A stretch of 64,000 bases of DNA from assembly GCA_016742175.1 (NCBI GenBank), contig JACVCH010000006.1, forward strand, positions 163,698 to 227,697, in the 5' to 3' direction. Position 1 is the stretch's first letter. The number at the start of each line of letters is the position of its first letter. The notes beneath the pieces are model-generated. The model saw only the letters and a list, made by a program, of their open reading frames with translations. It was not told the DNA's origin and did no database searches. The translations under genes were made by a program, and so were the position numbers. Positions 40,686 through 51,979 of the stretch are shown here, piece by piece. The stretch comes from Rhizobiaceae bacterium (lineage in GTDB: Bacteria > Pseudomonadota > Alphaproteobacteria > Rhizobiales > Rhizobiaceae).

Positions 40686-41744
40686 TTACTCGGCGGGCTC
40701 GGCGGCTTCGCCGCTTGCCGGGGCGCGGCCGAGTTCGGCAAGGAAGCCGTCGAGCATGTCCATCGCAGCGGCAGCCTTCTCGCCCTTTTCACGCTCGCGC
40801 TGCCAGCTTGCCTGCGCGGCCTGCAGCATCTGGTCGCGCACTTCCTGCGGAAGCTCGATCACCTCGACGTCATGCTCGGCCTGGGCGCGGGCAAGCGACC
40901 GCTGCTCGCCGACGATGTATTCGTTGGTGCGGCGCCAGAACTGTTCCTCGAGCGTGTTGTAGAGGATCTGCTGCACGTCTTGCGGCAGCGCGTCGATCGC
41001 TTCCTGGTTGATGATGAAGGCATCGATGCCGCCGATCGAAAGCGGCGGGCGGACATGGTATTTCGCGACCTCGTAAAGGCTCATCGACAGCGCGCCCTGG
41101 ACGGCGCCCCAATGCGCGCCGTCGACTACGCCCGAGGACAGCGCCTGGTAGAGCTCCGAGCCGGGGATCGACGAAACCGCAGCGCCGGCATCGGTCAGGT
41201 AGTTCTGCAGCGTGCCGGAGGAGCGGATCGTCAGCGCGCTGAAATCGTCCGCCGTTTCGGGCTTTGCGGTCAGCACCATCTCGTTGGTGAAGATCTTGTC
41301 GGTGGAATAGTAGATGCCGTGCTCGGCGGCGTCCTCGCGCACCATGTTCTCGAAGCCGAGCGTCTTGAAGAAATACTGCGCTTCCCACTCGTTCTCGAAG
41401 GCGGCCGGCAGGCCGAAGGCGATGCCTGCGGTCTCCATCTCACCCATCGCATAGGCCGGCGAGATGGTGCCCATCTCGATGACGCCGCGGCGCACAGCAT
41501 TGAATATCTCGTCGGCGCCGAAGAGGCCGCCTGCGGGATGAAGCTCGAGCTTCAGTCGTCCGCCGGTGCGCTCGTCGAGCGTGTCGCGCAGATATTCCAG
41601 GCTGTCGGCATAGGAACTCGACGATTGCGGCCAGTGGGACTGGACGCGCCAGGTGACGCTTTCCTGCGCCTGCGCGGAAAAGGCCCCGACGGACAACGCC
41701 ACGGCGACGGCCGGCGCGAGCGCCAGACGGCTGAGATAGGACAT
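40686..41744 (-). CDS. TRAP transporter substrate-binding protein DctP
   Basis: 352 residues from an ATG with GGAGGAA upstream. The signal peptide ends at SAQAQ (about residue 27). WRVQSHWPQSSSSY, LHPAGGLFGADEIFNAV and an invariant Arg region (TIRSSGTLQNYL) mark the DctP fold. AHWGAVQGALSMSLYEVAKYH follows. Length and pattern suggest the group that binds 2-oxoacids or related carboxylates; the ligand is not proven. It is the first gene of the TRAP operon, divergent from the IclR gene. Confidence 0.9.
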   Translation of the reverse strand: MSYLSRLALAPAVAVALSVGAFSAQAQESVTWRVQSHWPQSSSSYADSLEYLRDTLDERTGGRLKLELHPAGGLFGADEIFNAVRRGVIEMGTISPAYAMGEMETAGIAFGLPAAFENEWEAQYFFKTLGFENMVREDAAEHGIYYSTDKIFTNEMVLTAKPETADDFSALTIRSSGTLQNYLTDAGAAVSSIPGSELYQALSSGVVDGAHWGAVQGALSMSLYEVAKYHVRPPLSIGGIDAFIINQEAIDALPQDVQQILYNTLEEQFWRRTNEYIVGEQRSLARAQAEHDVEVIELPQEVRDQMLQAAQASWQREREKGEKAAAAMDMLDGFLAELGRAPASGEAAEPAE

Positions 41745-41850
41745 TCGTGTTTCCTCCACTTCGATGGGGAGCTGGTGCCCCCGCCATTGAGCCGGACCTT
41801 GCCCGGCAGCCTCCATGAGCCAGATCGCGTCTGGTATCCATCAATTCCGC

Positions 41851-41873
41851 ATTGCGAAATTGACTTTCGCAAT
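41851..41873. promoter_or_regulatory. IclR operator, 9-bp inverted repeat
   Basis: ATTGCGAAA-N5-TTTCGCAAT, perfect, in the 159-bp gap between dctP and the IclR gene. A TTGACT hexamer (41860-41865) sits inside it and could be the -35 of the IclR gene. The site is well placed for IclR to control both directions. Confidence 0.75.
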
Positions 41874-41903
41874 AATTCGGTATCCTTGGGGAATGGAGGA
41901 GCC

Positions 41904-42737
41904 ATGTCAACCACAACCGAAGAGAACGGCCTGCATTCACCGGTAGAGGCTGTGGACGCCGACGAGGGCGGCGACCGCAAGTTCGTCACCGCGCTTGCGC
42001 GCGGGCTCGAAGTGCTGCGCGCCTTCCGGCCGCGCGACGGTTTCCTCGGCAACCAGGAGATCGCCGAGCGGACGGGGCTGCCCAAGCCGACCGTGACGCG
42101 GCTGACCTATACGCTTTGCGCACTCGGCTACCTGACGAAGATGCCGCGAACGGGAAAGTACCAGCTTGCGCCTTCGGCGATCACGCTCGGCTATTCGGCG
42201 CTTGCCAATCTGGGCATTCGCCAGATCGCGCGGCCGCATATGGACGAGCTCGCCGAACGGCTCGCCGCGCCGGTGGCGCTCGGCATTCGCGACCGCAACC
42301 GCGCGCTTTACGTCGACATTTCGCGCGGCTCGGCGGCGATCACGTTCCAGCTCGACATCGGTTCGGGCATTCCGCTTGCGCAATCGGCGATGGGCCGGGC
42401 GCTATTGTCGGTCATGCCGCCGGACGAGCGCGACAGGACGATCGCGGCGCTTGCGCCGCGCTACGGCGCGGACTGGCCGGAGCTCGAGCGCGAGATGCGC
42501 GACGAGATCGACGCCTGCATCCAGCGCGGCTATGCGATTTCGGCCGGCGCCTGGCGGCCGGGCATCCATGCGGTTGCCGCCCCGCTCGTCGCCGCCGACG
42601 GGTCGGGCGTCTATGCGTTCAACTGCGGCGGGCCGCCCTATCAGTTCACCGAGCGCTTCATGCACGAGGAGGTCGGGCCGGCGATTCGCGACCTCGTGCG
42701 CAGCGTCGAGGCGGCGCTCAACGGCCGGCGGCGGTGA
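41904..42737 (+). CDS. IclR-family regulator of the TRAP operon
   Basis: 277 residues from an ATG with GGAGG upstream. The winged helix is ALARGLEVLRAF, EIAERTGLPKPTVTRLTYTL and LGYLTK. The effector GAF-like domain follows (IPLAQSAMGRALLS, GYAISAGAWRPGIHAVAAPL). Divergence from the binding-protein gene, with a palindrome between, suggests it controls uptake, sensing the substrate or its product. Confidence 0.92.
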   Translation: MSTTTEENGLHSPVEAVDADEGGDRKFVTALARGLEVLRAFRPRDGFLGNQEIAERTGLPKPTVTRLTYTLCALGYLTKMPRTGKYQLAPSAITLGYSALANLGIRQIARPHMDELAERLAAPVALGIRDRNRALYVDISRGSAAITFQLDIGSGIPLAQSAMGRALLSVMPPDERDRTIAALAPRYGADWPELEREMRDEIDACIQRGYAISAGAWRPGIHAVAAPLVAADGSGVYAFNCGGPPYQFTERFMHEEVGPAIRDLVRSVEAALNGRRR

Positions 42738-42847
42738 TTTTTTCGCGAGCAGGGAGGGCGGATCGCGCCTGACAGGTCGTGCCTATCGATTGAGCCAGAT
42801 GATGAAGCGATGAACGAAAACAGTCGCTTAAATGATCATCGAATGTC

Positions 42848-42914
42848 CATGCAAAACTGCATGGGTGCAATGCAAAACACAATGCTTGATCTTTGGGCAT
42901 TCGAAGCACATATC
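42848..42914 (+). promoter_or_regulatory. LysR-type operator and promoter of an intergenic small RNA
   Basis: CATGCA-AAAC-TGCATG (42848-42863) is a T-N10-A palindrome typical of LysR proteins. ATGCAAAAC occurs again at 42870-42878, exactly 21 bp later. A TTGATC -35 (42886-42891), a 17-bp spacer and CATATC (42909-42914) give a start near 42921, so the palindrome centres near -65, the classic LysR site. Confidence 0.6.
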
Positions 42915-42920
42915 ACGATC

Positions 42921-43035
42921 ATCTCCCGGGCACGTTCCTCCTCCCATTGGTGCCCGCGAGTGTTCCCCTCTGGAGGTTTCGCCTGAAAAGGCACTTCCAT
43001 AATTCAAGCCGGATCTTTCGATCCGGCTTTTTTTT
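42921..43035 (+). ncRNA. Trans-acting small RNA, AbcR/alpha-r15-like
   Basis: About 115 nt. Stem-loop 1 is CGGGCAC (42927-42933) with GTGCCCG (42950-42956), exposing CCTCCTCCC (42937-42945), which is complementary to ribosome-binding sites. A second pyrimidine block TTCCCCTC is at 42963-42969. A GCCT-GAAA-AGGC hairpin lies at 42981-42992. The end is a rho-independent terminator: AAGCCGGATC/GATCCGGCTT (43006-43029) and a T-run to 43035. Size, three hairpins and anti-SD loops match the Hfq-binding AbcR family of rhizobia, which represses ABC-transporter messages. Assignment to AbcR rather than another anti-SD family (for example MmgR) is inference. Confidence 0.7.
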
Positions 43036-43096
43036 GTCTTCATTTTGCGCATCGGAACTGTCCGAAAATCGGTTTCCACCTTTCAGTCCGATGCCT

Positions 43097-45133
43097 TCAC
43101 GCCGCCTTGCCCTGGCTCAGCTCCTCCGCCTGGCGGCCGGTGAGTTCGGCCATGTGGTCGAAGCGGGCGGTGTAGTTCGCGACGCCGGAGGTCGCCGAGC
43201 GCATCTCGACGATCAGATTGCGCATCTCGCCCTGCGGGATCAGGGCTTCCACCAGATCCCACCCGTCCCAGCCGGGGCGGGCGTCGAAGCCGAGGATCTT
43301 GCCGCGGCGCTGCGAGACGATGGCGGTCATGCGCGCGGTGGCGTCGGAGGGGGTGACGATCTCGACGCGGAAGATCGGCTCCAGCATCACCGGCGAGGCT
43401 TCGGCCAGCGCCTCCTTCATGGCAAGGCGTGCCGCCTGCTGGAACGCCATGTCGGAGGAATCGACATTGTGGAATGAACCGTCGGCGAGGTTGACCGCGA
43501 TGTCGACGACCGGAAAGCCGAGCGGGCCGGACTTCAGGCTGTCGCGCGCGCCGGTCTCGACCGAGGGGATGTACTGCTTCGGCACCACGCCGCCGGTGAT
43601 CGTGTCGGTGAACTCGAAGCCGGCACCGCGCGGCAGGGGCTTGATGTCGAGCACCACGTCGCCGAACTGGCCATGGCCGCCGGACTGCTTCTTGTGGCGG
43701 CCGCGCTTCGTGACCGGCTTGCGGATTGTTTCGCGATAGGGGATCGCAGGTTCGCTCGATGCGATGGCGATCTGGTAGCGGTTTTCCAGCCGCTCCAGCG
43801 CGACGCGCAGGTGCATCTCGCCATGACCGGACAGGATCGTCTCGCCGCTCTCCTGGTTCTGCTCCATGGTGAGCGAGGGGTCTTCCTGGACGAGCTTCTG
43901 CAGGCCGGCCGAGAGCTTGACGTCGTCCTTGCGGTCCTTCGAGCGCAGCGCGATGGCCTGGACGGGTTGCGGCGCGGGGGCGAGGTCGAGGCTGACGACG
44001 GCATTGCCGGTCGACAGCGTGTCGCCGGTCGCGATCGCATCCAGCTTGCCGAGCGCGACCGTCTCGCCCTCGCGGGCCGTGCTGATTTTGACCTGGTCCT
44101 TGCCGAGCATGGTGTAGAGGCCCGACACCTTGCCGGACTGGCCGGACGATGCGGTCAGCTCGGTGGCGTCGGGGAGGGTGCCGGCGAGCATGCGGGCGAT
44201 GGAGAGCTTGCCGCCATGGGTGGTATGGAGCGTCTTCATCACCGCCAGGACGGGCTTGCCGCCGGTCTCGATGCCGAGGCGCCGGCGCGTCGTGGCGACG
44301 TCGGGTGCGTCGTGGCGGATCGCCTTTAGGAGCCGCAGGACGCCGTTGCCGCGCTCGGCCGCGCCGATCAGGACGGGGGTGACCGTGCCGTCGTGGAGGT
44401 CGGCGGCCAGGTCGTCGAAGATTTCGTCGCGGGCGGGCTCGATTTCTTCAAGCAGGTGCTCCATCAGCGCGTCGTCGTGATCGGCGAGGGTTTCGAGCAT
44501 CTGGAACCGGGCCTCGAGCTCGGAGGCGCGCTGGTCGTCGGGGATGTCGGTGACGGTGCTGGCCATGTGCTCGCGGTAGACGTAGGCGCGCTCGAGCGCG
44601 AGGTCGATCGAGCCGACGACGATGCCGTTTTCGCGCAAGGGAATCTGACGCAGCAGAAGCGGGGTGCGGCTCGCCGGCTGCAACAGCTTCAGCGTGTCGC
44701 GCACGCCAGCGGAGGCCTTGTCGATCTTGTTCAGGAACAGCATGCGCGGCACGCCGAGATCGTCGAGCTGGCGCAGGATCAATTGCAGCGCGGGGATCTT
44801 CTTCTCGTCCGGCTCGGCGACGACGATGGCGAGGTCGCAGGCGCTCAGGACGGGCACCGCCTCATAGGCGAACTCGCCGGAGCCGGGGCAATCGACGAAG
44901 GTGAGGCTCTCGCCCATGAATTCGGTGGTGGCGACGGTCGCCTCCACGCTCATCGCGTGGGCACGGGCCTCGGGCGAGAAATCGCCGACCGTCTGGCCGG
45001 CGGCGCCCTGGCGGGGGATCGCACCGGTGCGGGCGAGGATCGCTTCCAGAAGCGTGGTCTTGCCGCTTGCGAAGGGACCGACAATGGCGATGCATTTCGG
45101 TCCCGTGCGTCGTTCTCCGGCGCGTTTACCCAT
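43097..45133 (-). CDS. Elongation factor G-like GTPase (EF-G paralogue)
   Basis: 678 residues from the ATG at 45133. The P-loop is GPFASGKTT (19-27) instead of the usual AHIDAGKTT. The G3 motif reads D81-C-P-G-S85 instead of DTPGH, so the GTPase histidine is replaced by Ser. NKID is at 135-138. The EF-G domains II-V follow; domain IV carries KKQSGGHGQFGDV. Relatives ('EF-G-like') do not replace EF-G and may act in stress or special translation. It is a single gene, convergent with the small RNA. Confidence 0.88.
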   Translation of the reverse strand: MGKRAGERRTGPKCIAIVGPFASGKTTLLEAILARTGAIPRQGAAGQTVGDFSPEARAHAMSVEATVATTEFMGESLTFVDCPGSGEFAYEAVPVLSACDLAIVVAEPDEKKIPALQLILRQLDDLGVPRMLFLNKIDKASAGVRDTLKLLQPASRTPLLLRQIPLRENGIVVGSIDLALERAYVYREHMASTVTDIPDDQRASELEARFQMLETLADHDDALMEHLLEEIEPARDEIFDDLAADLHDGTVTPVLIGAAERGNGVLRLLKAIRHDAPDVATTRRRLGIETGGKPVLAVMKTLHTTHGGKLSIARMLAGTLPDATELTASSGQSGKVSGLYTMLGKDQVKISTAREGETVALGKLDAIATGDTLSTGNAVVSLDLAPAPQPVQAIALRSKDRKDDVKLSAGLQKLVQEDPSLTMEQNQESGETILSGHGEMHLRVALERLENRYQIAIASSEPAIPYRETIRKPVTKRGRHKKQSGGHGQFGDVVLDIKPLPRGAGFEFTDTITGGVVPKQYIPSVETGARDSLKSGPLGFPVVDIAVNLADGSFHNVDSSDMAFQQAARLAMKEALAEASPVMLEPIFRVEIVTPSDATARMTAIVSQRRGKILGFDARPGWDGWDLVEALIPQGEMRNLIVEMRSATSGVANYTARFDHMAELTGRQAEELSQGKAA

Positions 45134-45284
45134 GGTCCGACCTCCCGTCTGAAGCGCTTGTCGCGCCATCGGCGGCGGCCGGCCTGCGGCCGTCGCGGTT
45201 TCCTCCCGAGGGGGGAAGCTTCACATGGAGTTGCCGCAAGGGCAAGGGCGGCGTAGGCTGGCGCGAGCCAGAATGGAGGTCGTC

Positions 45285-45443
45285 ATGCGCATGCGTCTTC
45301 TTGCCCTCGCCATCTCGGGTCTCGCTGTCTTAGCTGCGACGGCGCTGACCGGCTTTTCCAGCGATGCCAGCGCGCAGACGCGGCCGACCTCGGAAGGGCC
45401 GGGCGGCTGCGAGCGCGACAAGCCGACGCCGACGACGAGCTGA
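45285..45443 (+). CDS. Small secreted hypothetical protein
   Basis: 52 residues from the ATG at 45285. A signal peptide (MRMRLLALAISGLAVLAA, cleavage near ASAQ) is followed by a short Pro/Thr-rich tail with one Cys. The ribosome site is weak and no family is recognised. Confidence 0.4.
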   Translation: MRMRLLALAISGLAVLAATALTGFSSDASAQTRPTSEGPGGCERDKPTPTTS

Positions 45444-45534
45444 CGCGGCGCACGGAAACGGCCCCGCGCAACGATCCGGGCATTGTCATAAAGCGGGGAG
45501 ACGGGCGGCCGAAGGATCGCTTGTCTAAAGGGTA

Positions 45535-45795
45535 ATGCGTGCGATCTTTCGCTCGCCCGTCCGGAGCCTGTCGCCTGTTCGGACGGTCAGAGATGCACGA
45601 AGCACCCGCGGCTTTTCCCGCACCCGCATAAAGCGGGCCCCATCCTGTCCGGCGCCGTCACGTGCCTGCCGGGTCCGAAGCGGCAGGGGGACGTCTCCGC
45701 CATCCTCCCAGACACCCGGTGCGCATCCGGTTCCCATGAGGATAGTGGGGGGATTATGCGGGAGGGTTTGGGGGAGGGGGATAAGTTTTTGAGGT
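45535..45795 (+). repeat. Long dispersed repeat, copy 2 (family D)
   Basis: About 260 bp homologous to the minus strand of 19186-19500, with the same blocks in the same order. It ends in GGGGGATAAGTTTTT. The middle is shorter by about 20-25 bp. A family A palindrome follows at 45835-45876, so the two element types may travel or insert together. Confidence 0.7.
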
Positions 45796-45834
45796 TTGAG
45801 TTGGTTGGGGCTGGAGGAGCGGGGCCCTCTCCGC

Positions 45835-46004
45835 TTCGTCATCCTCGGGCTTGACCCGAGGATCCATGCCTCGGTGCTTCGGAGGTGCGGTAGGGTACAG
45901 AACGGCCGCTCTTCTTCCACGGTCTCATCCTGTCGAAACGGCGAGGCATGGATCCTAGGGTCTACGCCTCCGCTACGCTCCGGCTTCGCCCTAGGATGAC
46001 GAAG
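45835..46004. repeat. Pair of family A palindromic units
   Basis: The first unit (45835-45876) has the ATCCTCGGG/CCCGAGGAT stem. The second (45941-46004) is in inverted order with ATCCTAGGG/CCCTAGGAT. Both carry the GGCATGGATCC block or its complement. Confidence 0.75.
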
Positions 46005-46020
46005 CGGAAAGGTACGAGCT

Positions 46021-46152
46021 TCAAAGGGACCAAGTGCGGCCGGCGTCGAAGTCGGCAAGCGCTTGGTCGGCGAGCTTGTCCAGCTTGCCCGCTTCGACGT
46101 CCTGCTCGAGCTGTTGGTCCCAGCGCTCCCACTGATAGTCCGCGAACCAGGG
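46021..46152 (-). pseudogene. Remnant of a small protein gene
   Basis: A frame opens just after a stop and encodes about 43 residues with real-gene character (YQWERWDQQLEQDVEAGKLD, then ADFDAGRTWSL before TGA). The 'EAGKLDxLADxALADFxAG' ending recurs in small rhizobial proteins. The first part is gone. A good promoter (TTGCCG, 16 bp, TATACT, at 46186-46191 and 46164-46169) still points at it. Confidence 0.45.
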
Positions 46153-46363
46153 TCATGGGGAGGAGTATAGCAGGTGGGCGGCGTGCGGCAAGAATAGGGC
46201 GTTTGTCCGGAAGGTTGGTCCACGTTGCGAAATCGACCATCTGTCGGTGGCAAAGATCGTCCGCGCCGATCACCACGGCGAGCGGGCTGCCCCTTAATCG
46301 CTGCGAAGAAAACACATCGACCTGTTGAAACGATTGGTCAGGCATTGACCCCCACATTCCGAA
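46153..46363. other. Intergenic region, promoter only
   Basis: Apart from the minus-strand promoter at 46164-46191 I see no supported gene. An open frame on the minus strand across 45962-46357 has no family features, no ribosome site, and runs through repeats. Confidence 0.4.
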
Positions 46364-46996
46364 CTAGCGTTCCTGCACCACCAGACGCGCGGCCAGTCCG
46401 AAGAATGTGACGGCCGCAAGACGGTTCGCCAGTTTCAGGAATGTAGTGCTGCCAGCGACGATCGACCGAAATCGACCGACTAGCAGCACGATAGCGCCAA
46501 TCCAGACAATCGCCATTCCGGCCAGCGTCATGCCAAGGCTGAGACTTTGCAGTGCGACGGCTCCGTTCTCAGGGCGTACGAACTGAGGAAACAAGGCGAT
46601 GAAAAACGGGATCATCTTTGGGTTCACTAGGTTGTTCGTGAGTCCCTGATAGAAATAGCGCAGTGCCCCACCCCGCTTGTTGGAAAGACGGGTGTCGAGT
46701 TCGAGCGTGGCGGATGCTCGCCACGCCATCGTAGCCAGATAGACCAGGTAGGCAGCGCCGAGATATTTCAGAATGTCGAAGGCGATCGGGAACAGCAACA
46801 CGATGCTGGAAACACCAAGACCAGCCAGCAGCGCGTGAACCACATTGCCCGCCTGAGTTCCGAGAAGGGTCATCATGCCTGCTCCGGTGCCGGTCGCGAT
46901 CGTGCGCGACAGGATCAGCACCGTATCGGGTCCAGGAGAGAGGACGAGGACGAGAGCTGTTAGCAGGAACAGGTAATAGGTTTGCGGATCAATCAT
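46364..46996 (-). CDS. LysE/RhtB-family exporter
   Basis: 210 residues, six membrane helices. LSPGPDTVLILSRTIATG is the LysE signature, and FYQGLTNNLVNPKMIPFFIALFPQF is the second conserved region. It exports amino acids or homoserine-type compounds. GC is somewhat lower than in most neighbours, and repeats flank it, so it may be acquired. Confidence 0.9.
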   Translation of the reverse strand: MIDPQTYYLFLLTALVLVLSPGPDTVLILSRTIATGTGAGMMTLLGTQAGNVVHALLAGLGVSSIVLLFPIAFDILKYLGAAYLVYLATMAWRASATLELDTRLSNKRGGALRYFYQGLTNNLVNPKMIPFFIALFPQFVRPENGAVALQSLSLGMTLAGMAIVWIGAIVLLVGRFRSIVAGSTTFLKLANRLAAVTFFGLAARLVVQER

Positions 46997-47136
46997 GACG
47001 CACCGTTATGGCAGTGATGCTGTCCTATTATCCCGTTGCCCTCGATATGTCTATTTGAATGACAGCGTCCAAGCGGCGGCGAAGTCAATCCGAACTTCCG
47101 CAATGGGGTCTGAAGCCGATGCGCCATGACTGCAGC

Positions 47137-47393
47137 GATAGGTTTGCGGGACAGCACCCCCCTCTGTCCTGCCGGACATCTCCCCCGCAAGGGGGGAGAT
47201 CATGCGCGGTGAGGGCGGCGCGGCGAACCCCTCATCCGACCTCGCTTCGCGAGGCCACCTTCTCCCACAAGGGGAGAAGGAAGAGCGCACCGACATCTTG
47301 CCGAACCGCGAAGCTGCGTCGGATAGGTTTGCGGGACAGCGCCCCCTCTGTCCTGCCGGACATCTCCCCCGCACGGGGGGAGATCATGCGCCG
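47137..47393. repeat. Direct repeat with family C palindromes
   Basis: A 70-bp unit (GATAGGTTTGCGGGACAGC..., then CATCTCCCCCGC and GGGGGGAGATCATGCGC) occurs at 47137-47208 and again at 47322-47393, nearly identical. A different palindrome (CTCGCTTCGCGAG and CTTCTCCC/GGGAGAAGG) lies between. The region from 46997 to 47406 has no gene. Confidence 0.8.
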
Positions 47394-47406
47394 ATGGGGC
47401 GCGCTT

Positions 47407-50886
<3,480 letters not shown>

Positions 50887-51029
50887 GGTTCGTCCCGGCG
50901 CGTATGGCCACAGGCCGGGGGCTTTCGCGACCGGGTGCGGCATCGGTTTCTGATGTCAGGCTAGGAGCGCCTTATAGGGAAAGGCGCCCCCGAACGTAAC
51001 CCCGAAAATGCGCGATCGACCGGCAATCG

Positions 51030-51350
51030 TCAGACGCTCGTGGAAAGCTTCAAGCCGATGATGCCGGACACGAGGAGCAGGATCGACACGGCGCGGCCCA
51101 AGGTGAGCGCCTCGCCCATGAACATGATGCCGATGACGAAGGCGCCGGCCGCGCCGATGCCGGTCCAGATCGCATAGGCGGTGCCGAGCGGCAGGGCCTT
51201 CAGCGACATCGACAGGAAGGTGAAGGAGACGATCATGGCGACGATGGTGATCGCCGTCGGGCCGATCTTCGTGAAGCCGGCGGACATCTTCATCGACGTC
51301 GCCCAGACCACCTCGAAAAGGCCCGCCAGACCGAGGAAAACCCATGCCAT
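51030..51350 (-). CDS. sugE: SMR-family efflux protein, SugE/Gdx type
   Basis: 106 residues, four helices. The start AWVFLGLAGLFEVVW has the proton-coupling Glu13, and the WTGIGAAGAF pattern fits the SugE/Gdx (guanidinium exporter) group rather than EmrE. GGAG lies before the ATG. It is divergent from a TetR gene with a palindrome in the gap; no guanidine riboswitch was seen. Confidence 0.88.
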   Translation of the reverse strand: MAWVFLGLAGLFEVVWATSMKMSAGFTKIGPTAITIVAMIVSFTFLSMSLKALPLGTAYAIWTGIGAAGAFVIGIMFMGEALTLGRAVSILLLVSGIIGLKLSTSV

Positions 51351-51408
51351 GATCAACTCCATCAAAACGAAAGGCCGCGTGACAGGCGGCCGGATGATGG
51401 TTATATAT

Positions 51409-51424
51409 ATCCGACCAGACGGAT
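51409..51424. promoter_or_regulatory. Candidate TetR operator between sugE and tetR
   Basis: ATCCG-N6-CGGAT, next to an alternating TATATATAT run that could be a -10. It is short but well placed for the divergent TetR protein. Confidence 0.4.
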
Positions 51425-51442
51425 TGAAAAGAGGAAATCGAC

Positions 51443-51979
51443 TTGGGACGCAAGCGGACGATCGACCGGGACGCCATACTCGACGCAGCGGAGGCGATCG
51501 TGGGCGAGGCGGGGGCGGGGCAACTGACCTTCGACCAGGTTGCGGCGCGCGCGGGGGTCTCGAAGGGCGGGGCGCTCTACTGCTTCCCGAGCAAGTCGGC
51601 GCTGATCGCGGCAATGATGGAGCGCGACCTGCAGCGCTTCGAGGCCGAGATGGAAGCGCGGCTGGATGCGGCGGGCGGCGACCGGCTCAAGGCGCGGATC
51701 GATGCGACGCGCGACGAAAGCGCGGCAATGGCGGCGCGGGCGGCGAGCCTGATGGCGGCGCTGGTCGAGGTTGGCGACGAGGCCGAGCCGCTTCGGGCGG
51801 ACTATCGCGGCTGGCTCGACGGTTTTGGCGACGATGCGGACGGGCGCAGGCGGAGGCTGGCGTTTCTCGCCTGCGAGGGTATCTTCATGCTGCGCGGTCT
51901 GGGGATTGTCGAGATCGGCGAAAAGGAGTGGGGCGCGGTGTTTGGGGACATTGCGGGGCTGGCGGCTAAAGAGGGTTAG
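51443..51979 (+). CDS. TetR-family regulator
   Basis: 178 residues from a TTG with AGAGGAAA upstream. The HTH is ILDAAEAIVGEAGAGQLTFDQVAARAGVSKGGALYCFPSKSALI. It is divergent from the sugE-type gene and likely represses it in the absence of the exported compound. It converges with the next gene with a 3-bp overlap of stops. Confidence 0.88.
   Translation: MGRKRTIDRDAILDAAEAIVGEAGAGQLTFDQVAARAGVSKGGALYCFPSKSALIAAMMERDLQRFEAEMEARLDAAGGDRLKARIDATRDESAAMAARAASLMAALVEVGDEAEPLRADYRGWLDGFGDDADGRRRRLAFLACEGIFMLRGLGIVEIGEKEWGAVFGDIAGLAAKEG

Noticed and set aside
45962..46357. 131-codon frame on the minus strand
   Set aside because: It runs through family A repeats and out of frame over the better-supported gene remnant, and its start has no ribosome site.
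51351..51442. Guanidine riboswitch before sugE
   Set aside because: The gap is only 92 bp and carries a TetR-type palindrome instead; no guanidine-I or -II motif could be traced.
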